Assembly (NCBI RefSeq): GCF_003130795.1
Contig: NZ_CP029356.1
Location: 248,001 to 312,000 of the forward strand
DNA: 64,000 nucleotides
Direction: 5' to 3'
DNA from: Azospirillum thermophilum
GTDB taxonomy: Bacteria > Pseudomonadota > Alphaproteobacteria > Azospirillales > Azospirillaceae
Shown here: piece by piece, positions 1 through 7,206 of the stretch
How the letters are laid out: every line of letters starts with the position of its first letter
Position numbering within the stretch: the stretch's first letter is position 1
Notes under the pieces: generated by a model
Database searches by the model: none
What the model was told of the DNA's origin: nothing
Seen by the model: only the letters and a program-made list of their open reading frames with translations
Program-made: the position numbers and the translations under genes

Positions 1-288
1 GACCGTCAGATCGAAGCTCTCGGTCTGCGGCTCGAAGCCGGCGGCCTCGATGGCCTCGGCCACCGCCTTGGGATCGGGAGCGCCGTCGAACCGCACCCGC
101 GCCCGCTCGGTCGCCAGATTGACCGACACCGACGACACGCCCGGCACGCGGCCCAGCGCCTTCTCGACCCGCCCGACGCAGGAGGCGCAGGTCATGCCGG
201 ACACGCCGATGTCGAGAACATTGCCGGGGACATCGCCGGAAGGACGGGCGTCGTCTCCGGCCGCGCCGGGCAGCTCCACGGTGGACAT
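1..288 (-). CDS. copA: Copper-translocating P-type ATPase, N-terminal part (cut by window edge)
   Basis: The 96 visible codons encode a heavy-metal-associated (HMA) domain. It carries the metal-binding motif GMTCASC with cysteines at about residues 34 and 37, after a short acidic leader. This arrangement is known from the cytosolic N-terminus of Cu(I)-exporting P1B ATPases, which pump copper out of the cytoplasm. The ATPase core lies beyond the window, so the substrate is inferred from the HMA motif and from copZ directly upstream. The start ATG is supported by a good ribosome site (AGGAGA, 6 bases before it). A larger multi-domain HMA protein of another kind cannot be excluded, but P-type ATPase is by far the likeliest. 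Confidence 0.8.
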   Translation of the reverse strand, partial: MSTVELPGAAGDDARPSGDVPGNVLDIGVSGMTCASCVGRVEKALGRVPGVSSVSVNLATERARVRFDGAPDPKAVAEAIEAAGFEPQTESFDLTV

Positions 289-340
289 CGCAGATCTCCT
301 GTACTGGCTCGCCGACCCTTCGGCCACCCCGCACCTGTGG

Positions 341-371
341 TCAATAAGGGTTCCAGCGATGGGAAGGTCAA
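341..371 (-). promoter_or_regulatory. CueR/MerR-type promoter-operator of copA
   Basis: Read on the minus strand: -35 TTGACC (366-371), a spacer of exactly 19 bp containing the imperfect dyad CTTCCCATCGCTGGAA, and -10 TATTGA (341-346). A 19-bp spacer with a CCTTCC/GGAA dyad is the hallmark of promoters activated by CueR-like MerR regulators. It overlaps the copZ stop codon, so copA can be transcribed separately from copZ. Confidence 0.65.
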
Positions 372-574
372 GCCGCCGGAAGGCCCTGCGGTTCGAATCC
401 GGCCGCGGTCAGCGCGTGGGTGACGGCGGCGGGGGCCGGCCGGCCGGCGACCTCGACGCTGCGGCTCGGCAGGTCGATGGCGACGCTCTCCACCCCCTCG
501 ACCGTGCCGAGGGCCTTGCGGACCGAGGCGGCGCAGCCACCGCAGGTCATGCCGGGAATCGTGAAGCGCAGCAT
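368..574 (-). CDS. copZ: Copper chaperone, heavy-metal-associated domain protein (CopZ-like)
   Basis: This 68-residue protein is a single HMA domain with the metal-binding motif GMTCGGC (cysteines at residues 11 and 14). Proteins of this size and motif carry Cu(I) in the cytoplasm and hand it to CopA, whose gene begins 80 bp downstream on the same strand. The start was placed at the ATG at 574 because AAGGAGAG lies 4 bases upstream; an in-frame ATG ten codons earlier lacks such a site. Its own CueR-type promoter lies just upstream. It could bind another soft metal, but the neighbour and operators favour copper. Confidence 0.85.
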   Translation of the reverse strand: MLRFTIPGMTCGGCAASVRKALGTVEGVESVAIDLPSRSVEVAGRPAPAAVTHALTAAGFEPQGLPAA

Positions 575-610
575 GGGACTCTCCTTCGCATGGGACATAT
601 CCATGTCCCC

Positions 611-641
611 AGCCTCCGCCTTCCCATCGTTGGAAGGTCAA
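611..641 (-). promoter_or_regulatory. CueR/MerR-type promoter-operator of copZ
   Basis: On the minus strand, TTGACC (636-641) is followed after 19 bp by GAGGCT (611-616). The spacer holds the dyad CCTTCC-N7-GGAAGG (619-637). The half-sites and spacer length match CueR-type operators and resemble the second copy in front of copA. The -10 is weak, as expected for a promoter that needs activator-induced distortion. Confidence 0.65.
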
Positions 642-717
642 GAGGAAAAATGCGGCTGAACTTTCCGGCGCCGCGTCCGTTCCCCCTGCGCCCAGCCACC
701 ACAGCGGTTTTCCCCCG

Positions 718-1278
718 ATGACCCGCCTGACCATCGACGAGGCCCAGCAGCGCGTCTTCCGCATCCTGACCCACGACATGGTGGAGGAACTGCGGGCCGT
801 GGAGTACGAGACGCCGCCGCTGGCCGACGCCCCCTCGCCCACCCCGCTGGCCGGGCTGCGGCGGGCGACGGTCACCTTCAGCCACGCGCCGGGCGCCCCC
901 GACTGCCTCTATCGCATCGAGGCGTTCGGCGACGCGCTGCTGATGCGGCTCCAGCTCAATGTCCGGCGCTTCGTGGCGATCTATCAGGTGCCGGTCGAGG
1001 ATCCCATCGACAGCAACACCATCGCCCCGCATTTCGAGCGCTGGGCCATCGGCGCCGGCCATGCCGGCTGGATGATCGGCTGGCGCGACGGCACCGACCC
1101 CTGGGCGGCCGACCGCCGGGTGGTGGAGACCTACTGCTACGCCATGCTGCCGGAGGATTACCTGGACGATCCGCTGGCGCAGCTCTACTGGCGGACCGAC
1201 CTGCTGCAGATGACCCGCGCCTTCATGCTGGAGGCCCGGCGTATGGGCATCCGGCTGTCGGCGCCGAAGTCGGTCTAG
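718..1278 (+). CDS. Conserved hypothetical protein
   Basis: The 186-residue product is not one I recognise. It has no signal peptide or membrane segment and is rich in aromatic and acidic residues, with a Trp-rich centre (RWAIGAGHAGWMIGWRDG, about residues 115-132), so it is probably a compact soluble protein. It is transcribed divergently from copZ, with 143 bp between the starts that include the copZ operator. Its stop overlaps the stop of the convergent racemase-family gene by 4 bases. No function is proposed. Confidence 0.6.
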   Translation: MTRLTIDEAQQRVFRILTHDMVEELRAVEYETPPLADAPSPTPLAGLRRATVTFSHAPGAPDCLYRIEAFGDALLMRLQLNVRRFVAIYQVPVEDPIDSNTIAPHFERWAIGAGHAGWMIGWRDGTDPWAADRRVVETYCYAMLPEDYLDDPLAQLYWRTDLLQMTRAFMLEARRMGIRLSAPKSV

Positions 1279-1970
1279 CCGCCCGCCATCCTTCCGGCCG
1301 CCGTCCTCCCGCCCGCAAGGTCCATGGCCGCCGCCACCGCGGCCCGCAGACCGGCGGCCGGGCTGGTGAGGGGCGCCGGCCCCGACCGCACGAGCCGGGC
1401 CGCTCCCGCCATGGAGGCCTGGGCCAGCGCCACCCGCGTCGCCCCCTCCTGCAGGGCCCGGTCGGCGGCGGCGGCCACCAGCGCATGATATCCGGCAAGG
1501 TCGCCGGCCCTGAAGGCATCCCACGCCCGCGGCACCAGCCGCGCCTCGACCTCCGCCGCCGATCCCGCGGCATGGCGGCGGAACAGGGCGAGCGTCGGCG
1601 CCAGCGTCGTCTCCACCGCGCAGAGCGCCACCACCCGGCCGCCGCCGCGGACCGCCTCGCGCGCCAGGGCCTCATCGACGCGCAGCACGGGCGTGGGCGA
1701 TCCGGCGAACGCCTCGACCGACGGCCCGAGGGTCGAGCAGGTCAGCAGCACGGCATCCGCCCCGGCGCGCAGCCGGTCGAGCGCCGCGACCGTCGCGCCG
1801 CGGATCGCCCCGGTCAGGCCGCCGGCCCGTTCCGCCTCGGCCAGCAGGTCTGCGCGCAGCTCATGGCACAGCTCCACCGGCGGCGGGCCGGCCGGCTGCA
1901 ACGCCCCGTCGAAGACGGCGAGGTTGCTGGCGGCGGTGTGCAGGCAGGCGATGCGGATCGTCGTCATCAT
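1275..1970 (-). CDS. Aspartate/glutamate racemase family protein
   Basis: The 231-residue protein has the fold signature of the Asp/Glu/hydantoin racemase superfamily. A first catalytic-type cysteine sits in LLTCSTLGPSVE (about residue 78), followed by a motif of the type RVDEALA. At the place of the second cysteine it has ALAQASMAG, so the classic two-cysteine pair of true racemases is not complete. Some family members with that motif act as decarboxylases or isomerases, or are uncharacterised, so the substrate is unknown. There is no export signal, so it should be cytoplasmic. The gene stands alone, convergent with its left neighbour. Confidence 0.7.
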   Translation of the reverse strand: MMTTIRIACLHTAASNLAVFDGALQPAGPPPVELCHELRADLLAEAERAGGLTGAIRGATVAALDRLRAGADAVLLTCSTLGPSVEAFAGSPTPVLRVDEALAREAVRGGGRVVALCAVETTLAPTLALFRRHAAGSAAEVEARLVPRAWDAFRAGDLAGYHALVAAAADRALQEGATRVALAQASMAGAARLVRSGPAPLTSPAAGLRAAVAAAMDLAGGRTAAGRMAGG

Positions 1971-2154
1971 GCTTCCCCGGCGTCTTCCGATGCTCCCCGC
2001 GACGCTACCCCGGTCCCGCCCGCGGCGGCGAGCCCCGTTTGCGCCGACCCGGGAATGGGGTAATCAGGGGCGCCCCCGCGGCGGACGACGCGGCCCGCCG
2101 CCCGGGAATGCCCGGATCCGCCAGGACAGGAAGACCAGGACAAGAAGACAAGAC

Positions 2155-2778
2155 ATGACCGGCCAGACCTCCACCCTCCTGCTCGCCATGGATCTGGCGG
2201 GCGTGTTCGTCTTCGGGCTCAGCGGCGGGACCCTGGCGGTGCGGCACCGGCTGGACCTGTTCGGGGTGCTGGTGCTGTCGCTGGCGGCGGCGCTGGCGGG
2301 CGGGGTGTTCCGCGACCTGCTGATCGGCGCGGTGCCGCCGGCCTCGCTTCAGGACGACCGCTATCTGCTGGCGGCGCTGGCGTCCGGCTTCGCGGCCTTC
2401 TTCTTCCATCCGCAGATCAACCGGCTCGGCAAGCCGGTGATGGTGCTGGACGCCGCCGGGCTGGGGCTGTTCGCCGTGGCCGGCTGCGGCAAGGCGCTGG
2501 CCTTCGGGGTCGGCCCGCTGCCGGCCGCCCTGCTCGCCAGCCTGACCGCCTGCGGCGGCGGCGCCATGCGCGACCTGCTGGTGGCCGAGGTGCCGCGCGT
2601 CCTGCGCGAGGAGATCTACGCGCTGGCCGCCCTGCTGGGCGCGGCCATCGTCATCGCCGGCCAGGCGCTGAAGCTGCCGGACCTGCCGGTCGCCGTCACG
2701 GCGGTGCTGGCGGTCTTCATCCTGCGCGTCGTCAGCGTCCTGCGCGGCTGGAGCGCGCCGCGGGCGCCGGGAAGCTGA
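2155..2778 (+). CDS. TRIC cation channel family protein (UPF0126)
   Basis: This inner-membrane protein of 207 residues is built from two similar glycine-rich repeats. Each contains a signature of the type GG..RD(L/V)L (GGVFRDLLIG near residue 47, GGAMRDLLVAEVPRVL near residue 138), which is characteristic of the bacterial TRIC/UPF0126 family. About seven hydrophobic segments are visible. Family members form homotrimeric monovalent-cation channels. The ATG at 2155 was chosen because the first membrane segment starts immediately after it; the reading frame stays open further upstream but that sequence is Arg/Pro-rich and looks non-coding. Confidence 0.88.
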   Translation: MTGQTSTLLLAMDLAGVFVFGLSGGTLAVRHRLDLFGVLVLSLAAALAGGVFRDLLIGAVPPASLQDDRYLLAALASGFAAFFFHPQINRLGKPVMVLDAAGLGLFAVAGCGKALAFGVGPLPAALLASLTACGGGAMRDLLVAEVPRVLREEIYALAALLGAAIVIAGQALKLPDLPVAVTAVLAVFILRVVSVLRGWSAPRAPGS

Positions 2779-2894
2779 GGGACGGGCCGCGTTTTCAAAC
2801 CGCGCTTGTCCGGACCGGAAGGGACCGCTAGGCTGATCGCCGTCTCCGGCCGACCTGCGCCTTCTCCCCGTCCCGGCGGGACGTCGTTCCCGGC

Positions 2895-3017
2895 GCCGTT
2901 GTGCATCGCCCGCACAATGCACGCCTGCGAACGAATCGCCCAACCCCTTGATGCAGAACAAAAAATGGTCGATGACGTCATTGTGCGGCGGAAACGCTCC
3001 GCACAATGCGCACAAGG
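2895..3017 (-). repeat. Dispersed inverted-repeat element, copy 1
   Basis: This non-coding stretch contains a perfect 10-bp inverted repeat, CATTGTGCGG (2979-2988) and CCGCACAATG (2999-3008), around a 10-nt loop. A second pair, GTTGTGC and GCACAAT, lies near 2899-2918. Read on the minus strand it aligns with 25233-25346: both contain ATTGTGC, GCGTTTCCG, GCACAATG, then GCATCA and CGTTCGCAGGCG in the same order. It occupies most of the 298-bp gap between the TRIC gene and the ABC solute-binding gene; nothing else is visible in that gap. Confidence 0.65.
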
Positions 3018-3076
3018 CCGCACCGCCGCCGCCCCACGCTCCCCCGCCCGGGCGGAGGAGCGCGGAGCGGAGAGGA

Positions 3077-4354
3077 TCAGCCCCGCTTGCCCCAGCCGGG
3101 GGCCGGGAAGACCGGCTCCATCTCGGCCGAGCCCTTGGGCAGGACGACGGTCGGGCGCTGGTCGCGGTTCTGCACGCAGGCCGACACCAGCGTGGTGTTC
3201 TGCCCCTTGTCGTCGAAGGCGATGGCCGGGCCGACCATCAGCTTGTTCGACAGGTTGGTCTGGCGCAGGGCGGCGAGCAGGGCGGCCGGATCGGCGGAGC
3301 CGGCGCGCTTGAAGGCGTCGGCGGCGATCAGGATCGCCTCGAAGGTGAAGGCGACGTTGAAGGCGTAGCCCTCGAAGCGGTCGTTGGGGAACTGCTTCCG
3401 GAAGGCGGCCGAGACGCGCTGCGTCATGTCGGCCTTGGGGTCGTACCAGGGCAGGTTGGTGATGGCGTAGTCGGCGTACTTGCCCAGCACCTTGTAGAAC
3501 TGCTCGTCATAGAGGCCGGGCGAGCCGGGCGAGGCGATGCCCATCGGCTCCCACCGCTGCTTGACCATCTCGCGCACCAGCAGGATGGCGTCGTTGGCGC
3601 GGGTGGTGACGATGGCGAGCTGGGCGCCGGTGGCCTTGGCCTTGGCGACCTCGACCGCGAGATCCTGGGCCTTCGGGTCGTAGGAGATCGATTCGACCAG
3701 GGTGAAGGGCATGTCCAGCTTGGGGAACAGCGCGTCGATCGCCTGCTTGTTCGCCATGCCGAAGGTGTCGTTGGCGTGCAGGAAGACCGCCGTCTTCGGC
3801 GTGGCGCCGGTGGCGGCGAACAGGTCCTTCATCAGCGCCATCCCGTTCTGCACCAGCATGGTGGAGGTCGGGAAGTTGCGGAAGATGGTCTTGTAACCCT
3901 GCTCGGTCAGCCGGTCGGCGGCGGCGATGTTGATGACCAGCGGCACGCCGCGCTGCTCGCACACCTGGGCGGCGGCGGCGGTCTGGCCGCTGTCGAAGGC
4001 GCCGACGATGACGTTGGCGCCGTCGTTGATCAGCTTCTCCGTGCGGGAGCGGGCGACGTCGACGTTCGATTCGGTGTCGGCCGACAGGATCTCGACCCTG
4101 TGGCCGAGGTCGGCCAGCACGGCCGGCGCGATGTCGGCGCCGCGCTGGCAGGCCTGGCCCGCCTGGGCCAGCAGGCCGGAGCGCGGCAGCAGGACGCCGA
4201 CCTTCAGCGTGGGGGCCTGCGCGAAGGCCGGCGCCCGCCCGAAGGCAGCCAGCGTTCCCGCGGCGAGCGCCGCCTGACCGACCTGCCGGCGGGTCAGGGC
4301 AAGGCGCAGGTCTCCTCCCAGGGTACCGTTATTTCGTGTGCGGTCGTTCTTCAT
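3077..4354 (-). CDS. ABC transporter substrate-binding protein, branched-chain amino acid/amide type
   Basis: The 425-residue product is a periplasmic binding protein of the LivJ/Leu-Ile-Val type (Peripla_BP_6). After an N-terminal region with TRRQ followed by a hydrophobic stretch and APAFAQA (Tat- or Sec-type leader, cleavage near residue 46), the mature part begins LKVGVLLPRSG, the usual first strand of this family, and shows the bilobed pattern through about residue 415. Such proteins deliver amino acids, amides or aromatic compounds to a Liv-type permease. No permease or ATPase genes are adjacent, so it is an orphan and its ligand is unknown. Confidence 0.87.
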   Translation of the reverse strand: MKNDRTRNNGTLGGDLRLALTRRQVGQAALAAGTLAAFGRAPAFAQAPTLKVGVLLPRSGLLAQAGQACQRGADIAPAVLADLGHRVEILSADTESNVDVARSRTEKLINDGANVIVGAFDSGQTAAAAQVCEQRGVPLVINIAAADRLTEQGYKTIFRNFPTSTMLVQNGMALMKDLFAATGATPKTAVFLHANDTFGMANKQAIDALFPKLDMPFTLVESISYDPKAQDLAVEVAKAKATGAQLAIVTTRANDAILLVREMVKQRWEPMGIASPGSPGLYDEQFYKVLGKYADYAITNLPWYDPKADMTQRVSAAFRKQFPNDRFEGYAFNVAFTFEAILIAADAFKRAGSADPAALLAALRQTNLSNKLMVGPAIAFDDKGQNTTLVSACVQNRDQRPTVVLPKGSAEMEPVFPAPGWGKRG

Positions 4355-4517
4355 GGTCAGGCGTTTCCTTGCCGCATGAGTTTGATTGGGAAGATTTCCC
4401 CGGATGACGCCGCCGTGTCAAAGTGGAATCCTCCCCCCGCGATCCCCGACCGGACCCGCGCTCGCCCCACCGTCCGCCACGCCACCGCCCACCCGCAACG
4501 CAAAGGAACGCCGCGTC

Positions 4518-5945
4518 ATGGCGACCATCGCCGAAGCGCTCGCCATCGCGCTCGATCACCTGAAGGCCGGCCGCCACCGGGAGGCCGGCATCCTCTACGG
4601 CCGGGTGCTGGAGGTCGATCCCGACAATGCCGAGGCGCTGCACCGCAACGGCGTGCTGGCCTGGCTGGCCGGCGACCTCCCCGGCGCCACCGCAATGATC
4701 GCCCGCTCGGTGGAGCGCGACGGCAGCGACGCCGATGCCCACTTCAACCTGGGCGCCCTGCAGCACATCGCGCTGCGGACGGAGGAGGCGATCGCCAGCT
4801 ACCGGCGGGCCATCGACATCCGGCCGGACTTCCCCGACGCCGAATACCACCTGAGCGAGGCCCTGCAGGCGATCGGCCGCATCGGCGAGGCGCTGGGCGT
4901 CCTCGACGGGCTGCTGGCCCGCCATCCCCACCACCCGGACGGCTGGCGCCAGCGCGGCGACATCGAGGCCGACCTCGGACGGCCGGGGGCGGCGGTCGGC
5001 TTCTACGAGATGGCCCTGTCGCTCAACCCCGACGACCAGGGCGCGCGCGACCGGCTGGCGGCGCAGGACGCCGCCTACCGCAGCCGGCGCACGATCCTGG
5101 AGGCGGCCGGGCCGGACGGGCGGCACGACCTGTCCGACGTGACCTTCCTGATCGCCTTCCGCGCCGACAGCGACGACCGCAGGCGGAACCTGCGCTACAT
5201 CGTCCAGTACCTTCTGAAGCACACCACCGCCGCCATCCTGATCGGCGAGGACAGGACCGGGCCGAGCGACCTGCCCGACACGCTGGGTCCGGAACTGGCC
5301 GCCCGCTGCCTCCACCTGCAGGTGGAGGGCAACGACACCCCCTTCACCCACAAGGCCCATCTGGTCAACCGCATGGTCGATGCGGCCGGGACGCCGGTGG
5401 TGGCGCTGCACGACACCGACATCGTCGTCGATCCCGTCCAGTACGTGCTGGCGCGCGACGCGGCGCGGAAGGGCGGCTCGCTGGTCTTCCCCTACAACGG
5501 GCTGTTCTTCTGGGTGCTGGGCAAGGAGGTCGTCCGCTTCGGCCATACCCTGTCGACCGCGCCGCTGAACGCCCTGTGCCCGCGCTTCCCGCTGATGCAC
5601 CGCAACTCGCCGGGCGGGGCGGCCTTCTTCGACCGCATGACCCTGCAGGCGGCCGGCGGCTACAACGAGGCCTTCCTGTCCTGGGGCTACGAGGACGACG
5701 AGCTGGTGGAGCGCTTCCGCCGCCTCGGCCTCGGCGTGGAGCGGATGCCGGGGCCGCTCTACCATCTGGACCACGCGCGGCCGGAGAATTCGTCCGAGCG
5801 CAACCCCTTCATCCAGGCCAACAAGGCCGAGCTGGAACGCATCCGGACCATCGACCCCGACCGGTTGCGGGCGGAGATCCGGGAGGGGCGGCTCCGGCGC
5901 CCGCTGCTCTCCTCGAAGGACCTGCCGCCGCCGGCCGCCGGCTGA
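4518..5945 (+). CDS. TPR-repeat protein with galactosyltransferase-type glycosyltransferase domain
   Basis: The 475-residue protein has two parts. Residues about 1-190 are tetratricopeptide repeats (repeated A..L..A..L.P....A pattern). Residues about 205-455 resemble the beta-1,4-galactosyltransferase family: a DxD metal site in LHDTDIVVD, and the C-terminal acceptor motif GGYNEAFLSWGYEDDEL. A cytoplasmic sugar transferase that docks on proteins or glycans through its TPRs is the natural inference. The ATG at 4518 is preceded by AAAGGAA and begins directly with the first TPR helix; codons upstream are Pro-rich and look untranslated. No glycan cluster is adjacent, so donor and acceptor are unknown. 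Confidence 0.8.
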   Translation: MATIAEALAIALDHLKAGRHREAGILYGRVLEVDPDNAEALHRNGVLAWLAGDLPGATAMIARSVERDGSDADAHFNLGALQHIALRTEEAIASYRRAIDIRPDFPDAEYHLSEALQAIGRIGEALGVLDGLLARHPHHPDGWRQRGDIEADLGRPGAAVGFYEMALSLNPDDQGARDRLAAQDAAYRSRRTILEAAGPDGRHDLSDVTFLIAFRADSDDRRRNLRYIVQYLLKHTTAAILIGEDRTGPSDLPDTLGPELAARCLHLQVEGNDTPFTHKAHLVNRMVDAAGTPVVALHDTDIVVDPVQYVLARDAARKGGSLVFPYNGLFFWVLGKEVVRFGHTLSTAPLNALCPRFPLMHRNSPGGAAFFDRMTLQAAGGYNEAFLSWGYEDDELVERFRRLGLGVERMPGPLYHLDHARPENSSERNPFIQANKAELERIRTIDPDRLRAEIREGRLRRPLLSSKDLPPPAAG

Positions 5946-6024
5946 TCCGCCGGGAACGGCGGGGGAGCGTCCGGGGCCGGCCGGCTGTTGACCGGGGTAT
6001 GCAGCAACAGCCGGACCGCCCGCC

Positions 6025-6747
6025 ATGCCCCGCCCCTCGCCGGCCACCAAGCCAGCACCCGCCCCGGCCGCCGCGAGCGGCGCGGACAAGGAGCCCTTCG
6101 ACATCGACGAGGTCTTCCGCCGCCTGCGCAGGGCGGTGGCCGGCCGGCCCAAGGCGGCGATGTTCGAGCTGCGCGACCGCGGCCATGCCAGCCCCTTCGA
6201 GCAGCTCGTCGCCAGCCTGATCTCCGCCCGGACGCGGGACGAGACGACCCTGGTGGTTGCCGGGCGGCTGTTCGCCGCCGCCCGCACCCCCGAGGCCATG
6301 GCCGCCCTGCCGGAGGCGGAGATCGCCCGGCTGCTGGACGGCGCCACCTTCCCGGAGCCCAAGGCACGCGACATCCGGGAGCTGTCCCGCCGCATCGTCG
6401 GGGAGCATGGCGGCGCCGTCCCGGACACGCCGGACGGGCTGATGCGGTTCCGCGGCGTCGGCCCGAAGATCGCCGCGCTGACGCTCGCCGTCGGCTTCGA
6501 CATCCCGGCGGTGGCGGTCGACATCCACGTCCACCGGGTGACCAACCGCTGGGGCTATGTCGCCACCACCAGCCCGGAGCGGACGATGTCGGCGCTGATC
6601 GACAGGCTGCCGCGCCGCTACTGGGTGGAGATCAACGAGCGGCTGGTGCCCTTCGGCAAGTGGATGTGCACCGGCGAGCGGCCGCACTGCTCGACCTGTC
6701 CGCTGCTGTCGATGTGCCGGCAGGTCGGCGTCACCGCCTGCCGCTGA
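6025..6747 (+). CDS. nth: Endonuclease III-like DNA glycosylase/AP lyase
   Basis: The 240-residue protein carries the helix-hairpin-helix motif FRGVGPKIAALTL with the catalytic lysine. The catalytic aspartate follows in AVDIHVHRV. The C-terminal iron-sulfur loop has the exact C-x6-C-x2-C-x5-C spacing. Enzymes with this set excise oxidised pyrimidines and cleave abasic sites in base-excision repair. The first 35 residues are Pro/Ala-rich and outside the conserved domain, so the start could lie slightly downstream. The segment between the HhH and the Asp is slightly divergent from E. coli Nth, so a related HhH-GPD glycosylase is possible. Confidence 0.85.
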   Translation: MPRPSPATKPAPAPAAASGADKEPFDIDEVFRRLRRAVAGRPKAAMFELRDRGHASPFEQLVASLISARTRDETTLVVAGRLFAAARTPEAMAALPEAEIARLLDGATFPEPKARDIRELSRRIVGEHGGAVPDTPDGLMRFRGVGPKIAALTLAVGFDIPAVAVDIHVHRVTNRWGYVATTSPERTMSALIDRLPRRYWVEINERLVPFGKWMCTGERPHCSTCPLLSMCRQVGVTACR

Positions 6748-6857
6748 GGGGACGGTGACGCCGGGCCGGTCGAATTGACGCAGATCCTGGAGGGGCGGCG
6801 AGGCCTGCGCTAGAACAGGCGCCGGTTCCGCTTCATCCGTCCGGGAGATGCCTTGCG

Positions 6858-7103
6858 ATGATCGTCTATGCCCTGCACTGCGCCTGCGGCCACGAGTTCG
6901 ACCAGTGGTTCGACAACATGGCCGACTATGACGCCAGGAAGGCGGAGGGACTGACCTGCCCGTCCTGCGGCGGCACCGAGGTGTCGAAGGCGATCATGGC
7001 GCCGCGCGTCGGCAAGGCGAAGGCCGAGCCAGCCCCTATGCATCCCTGCAATCCCGGCGGCTGTGCCAACAGCCTGTGCCCGATGGCGCAGATGGCGTCC
7101 TGA
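6858..7103 (+). CDS. DUF1178-family small zinc-ribbon-like protein
   Basis: The 81-residue protein begins MIVYALHCACGHEFDQWF and continues with a second CxxC (CPSCGG) and the phrase KAIMAPRVG, the recognisable DUF1178 pattern. These proteins are common in Proteobacteria and have no settled function. This one is shorter than most family members (usually about 140 residues) and ends with a Cys-rich tail (CNPGGCANSLCP), so it may be a reduced variant. It probably binds a metal through its cysteines. Confidence 0.75.
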   Translation: MIVYALHCACGHEFDQWFDNMADYDARKAEGLTCPSCGGTEVSKAIMAPRVGKAKAEPAPMHPCNPGGCANSLCPMAQMAS

Positions 7104-7206
7104 TCCGGGGAACCCTCCGCCGTCAGCGCAGCGGGACGGCCATCCATGCGCAGGCGTGATCGGGTGGACCTGTCATGCTCGGGCCTGGACCGGCGCAGGC
7201 GAGGCT

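Noticed and set aside
2948..6220. A very long plus-strand open frame (about 1090 codons) covering several genes
   Set aside because: It is a shadow of the GC-rich coding sequence on the other strand and of the TPR-transferase gene in another frame; its translation is Arg/Gly/Pro/Ala-rich with no family pattern.
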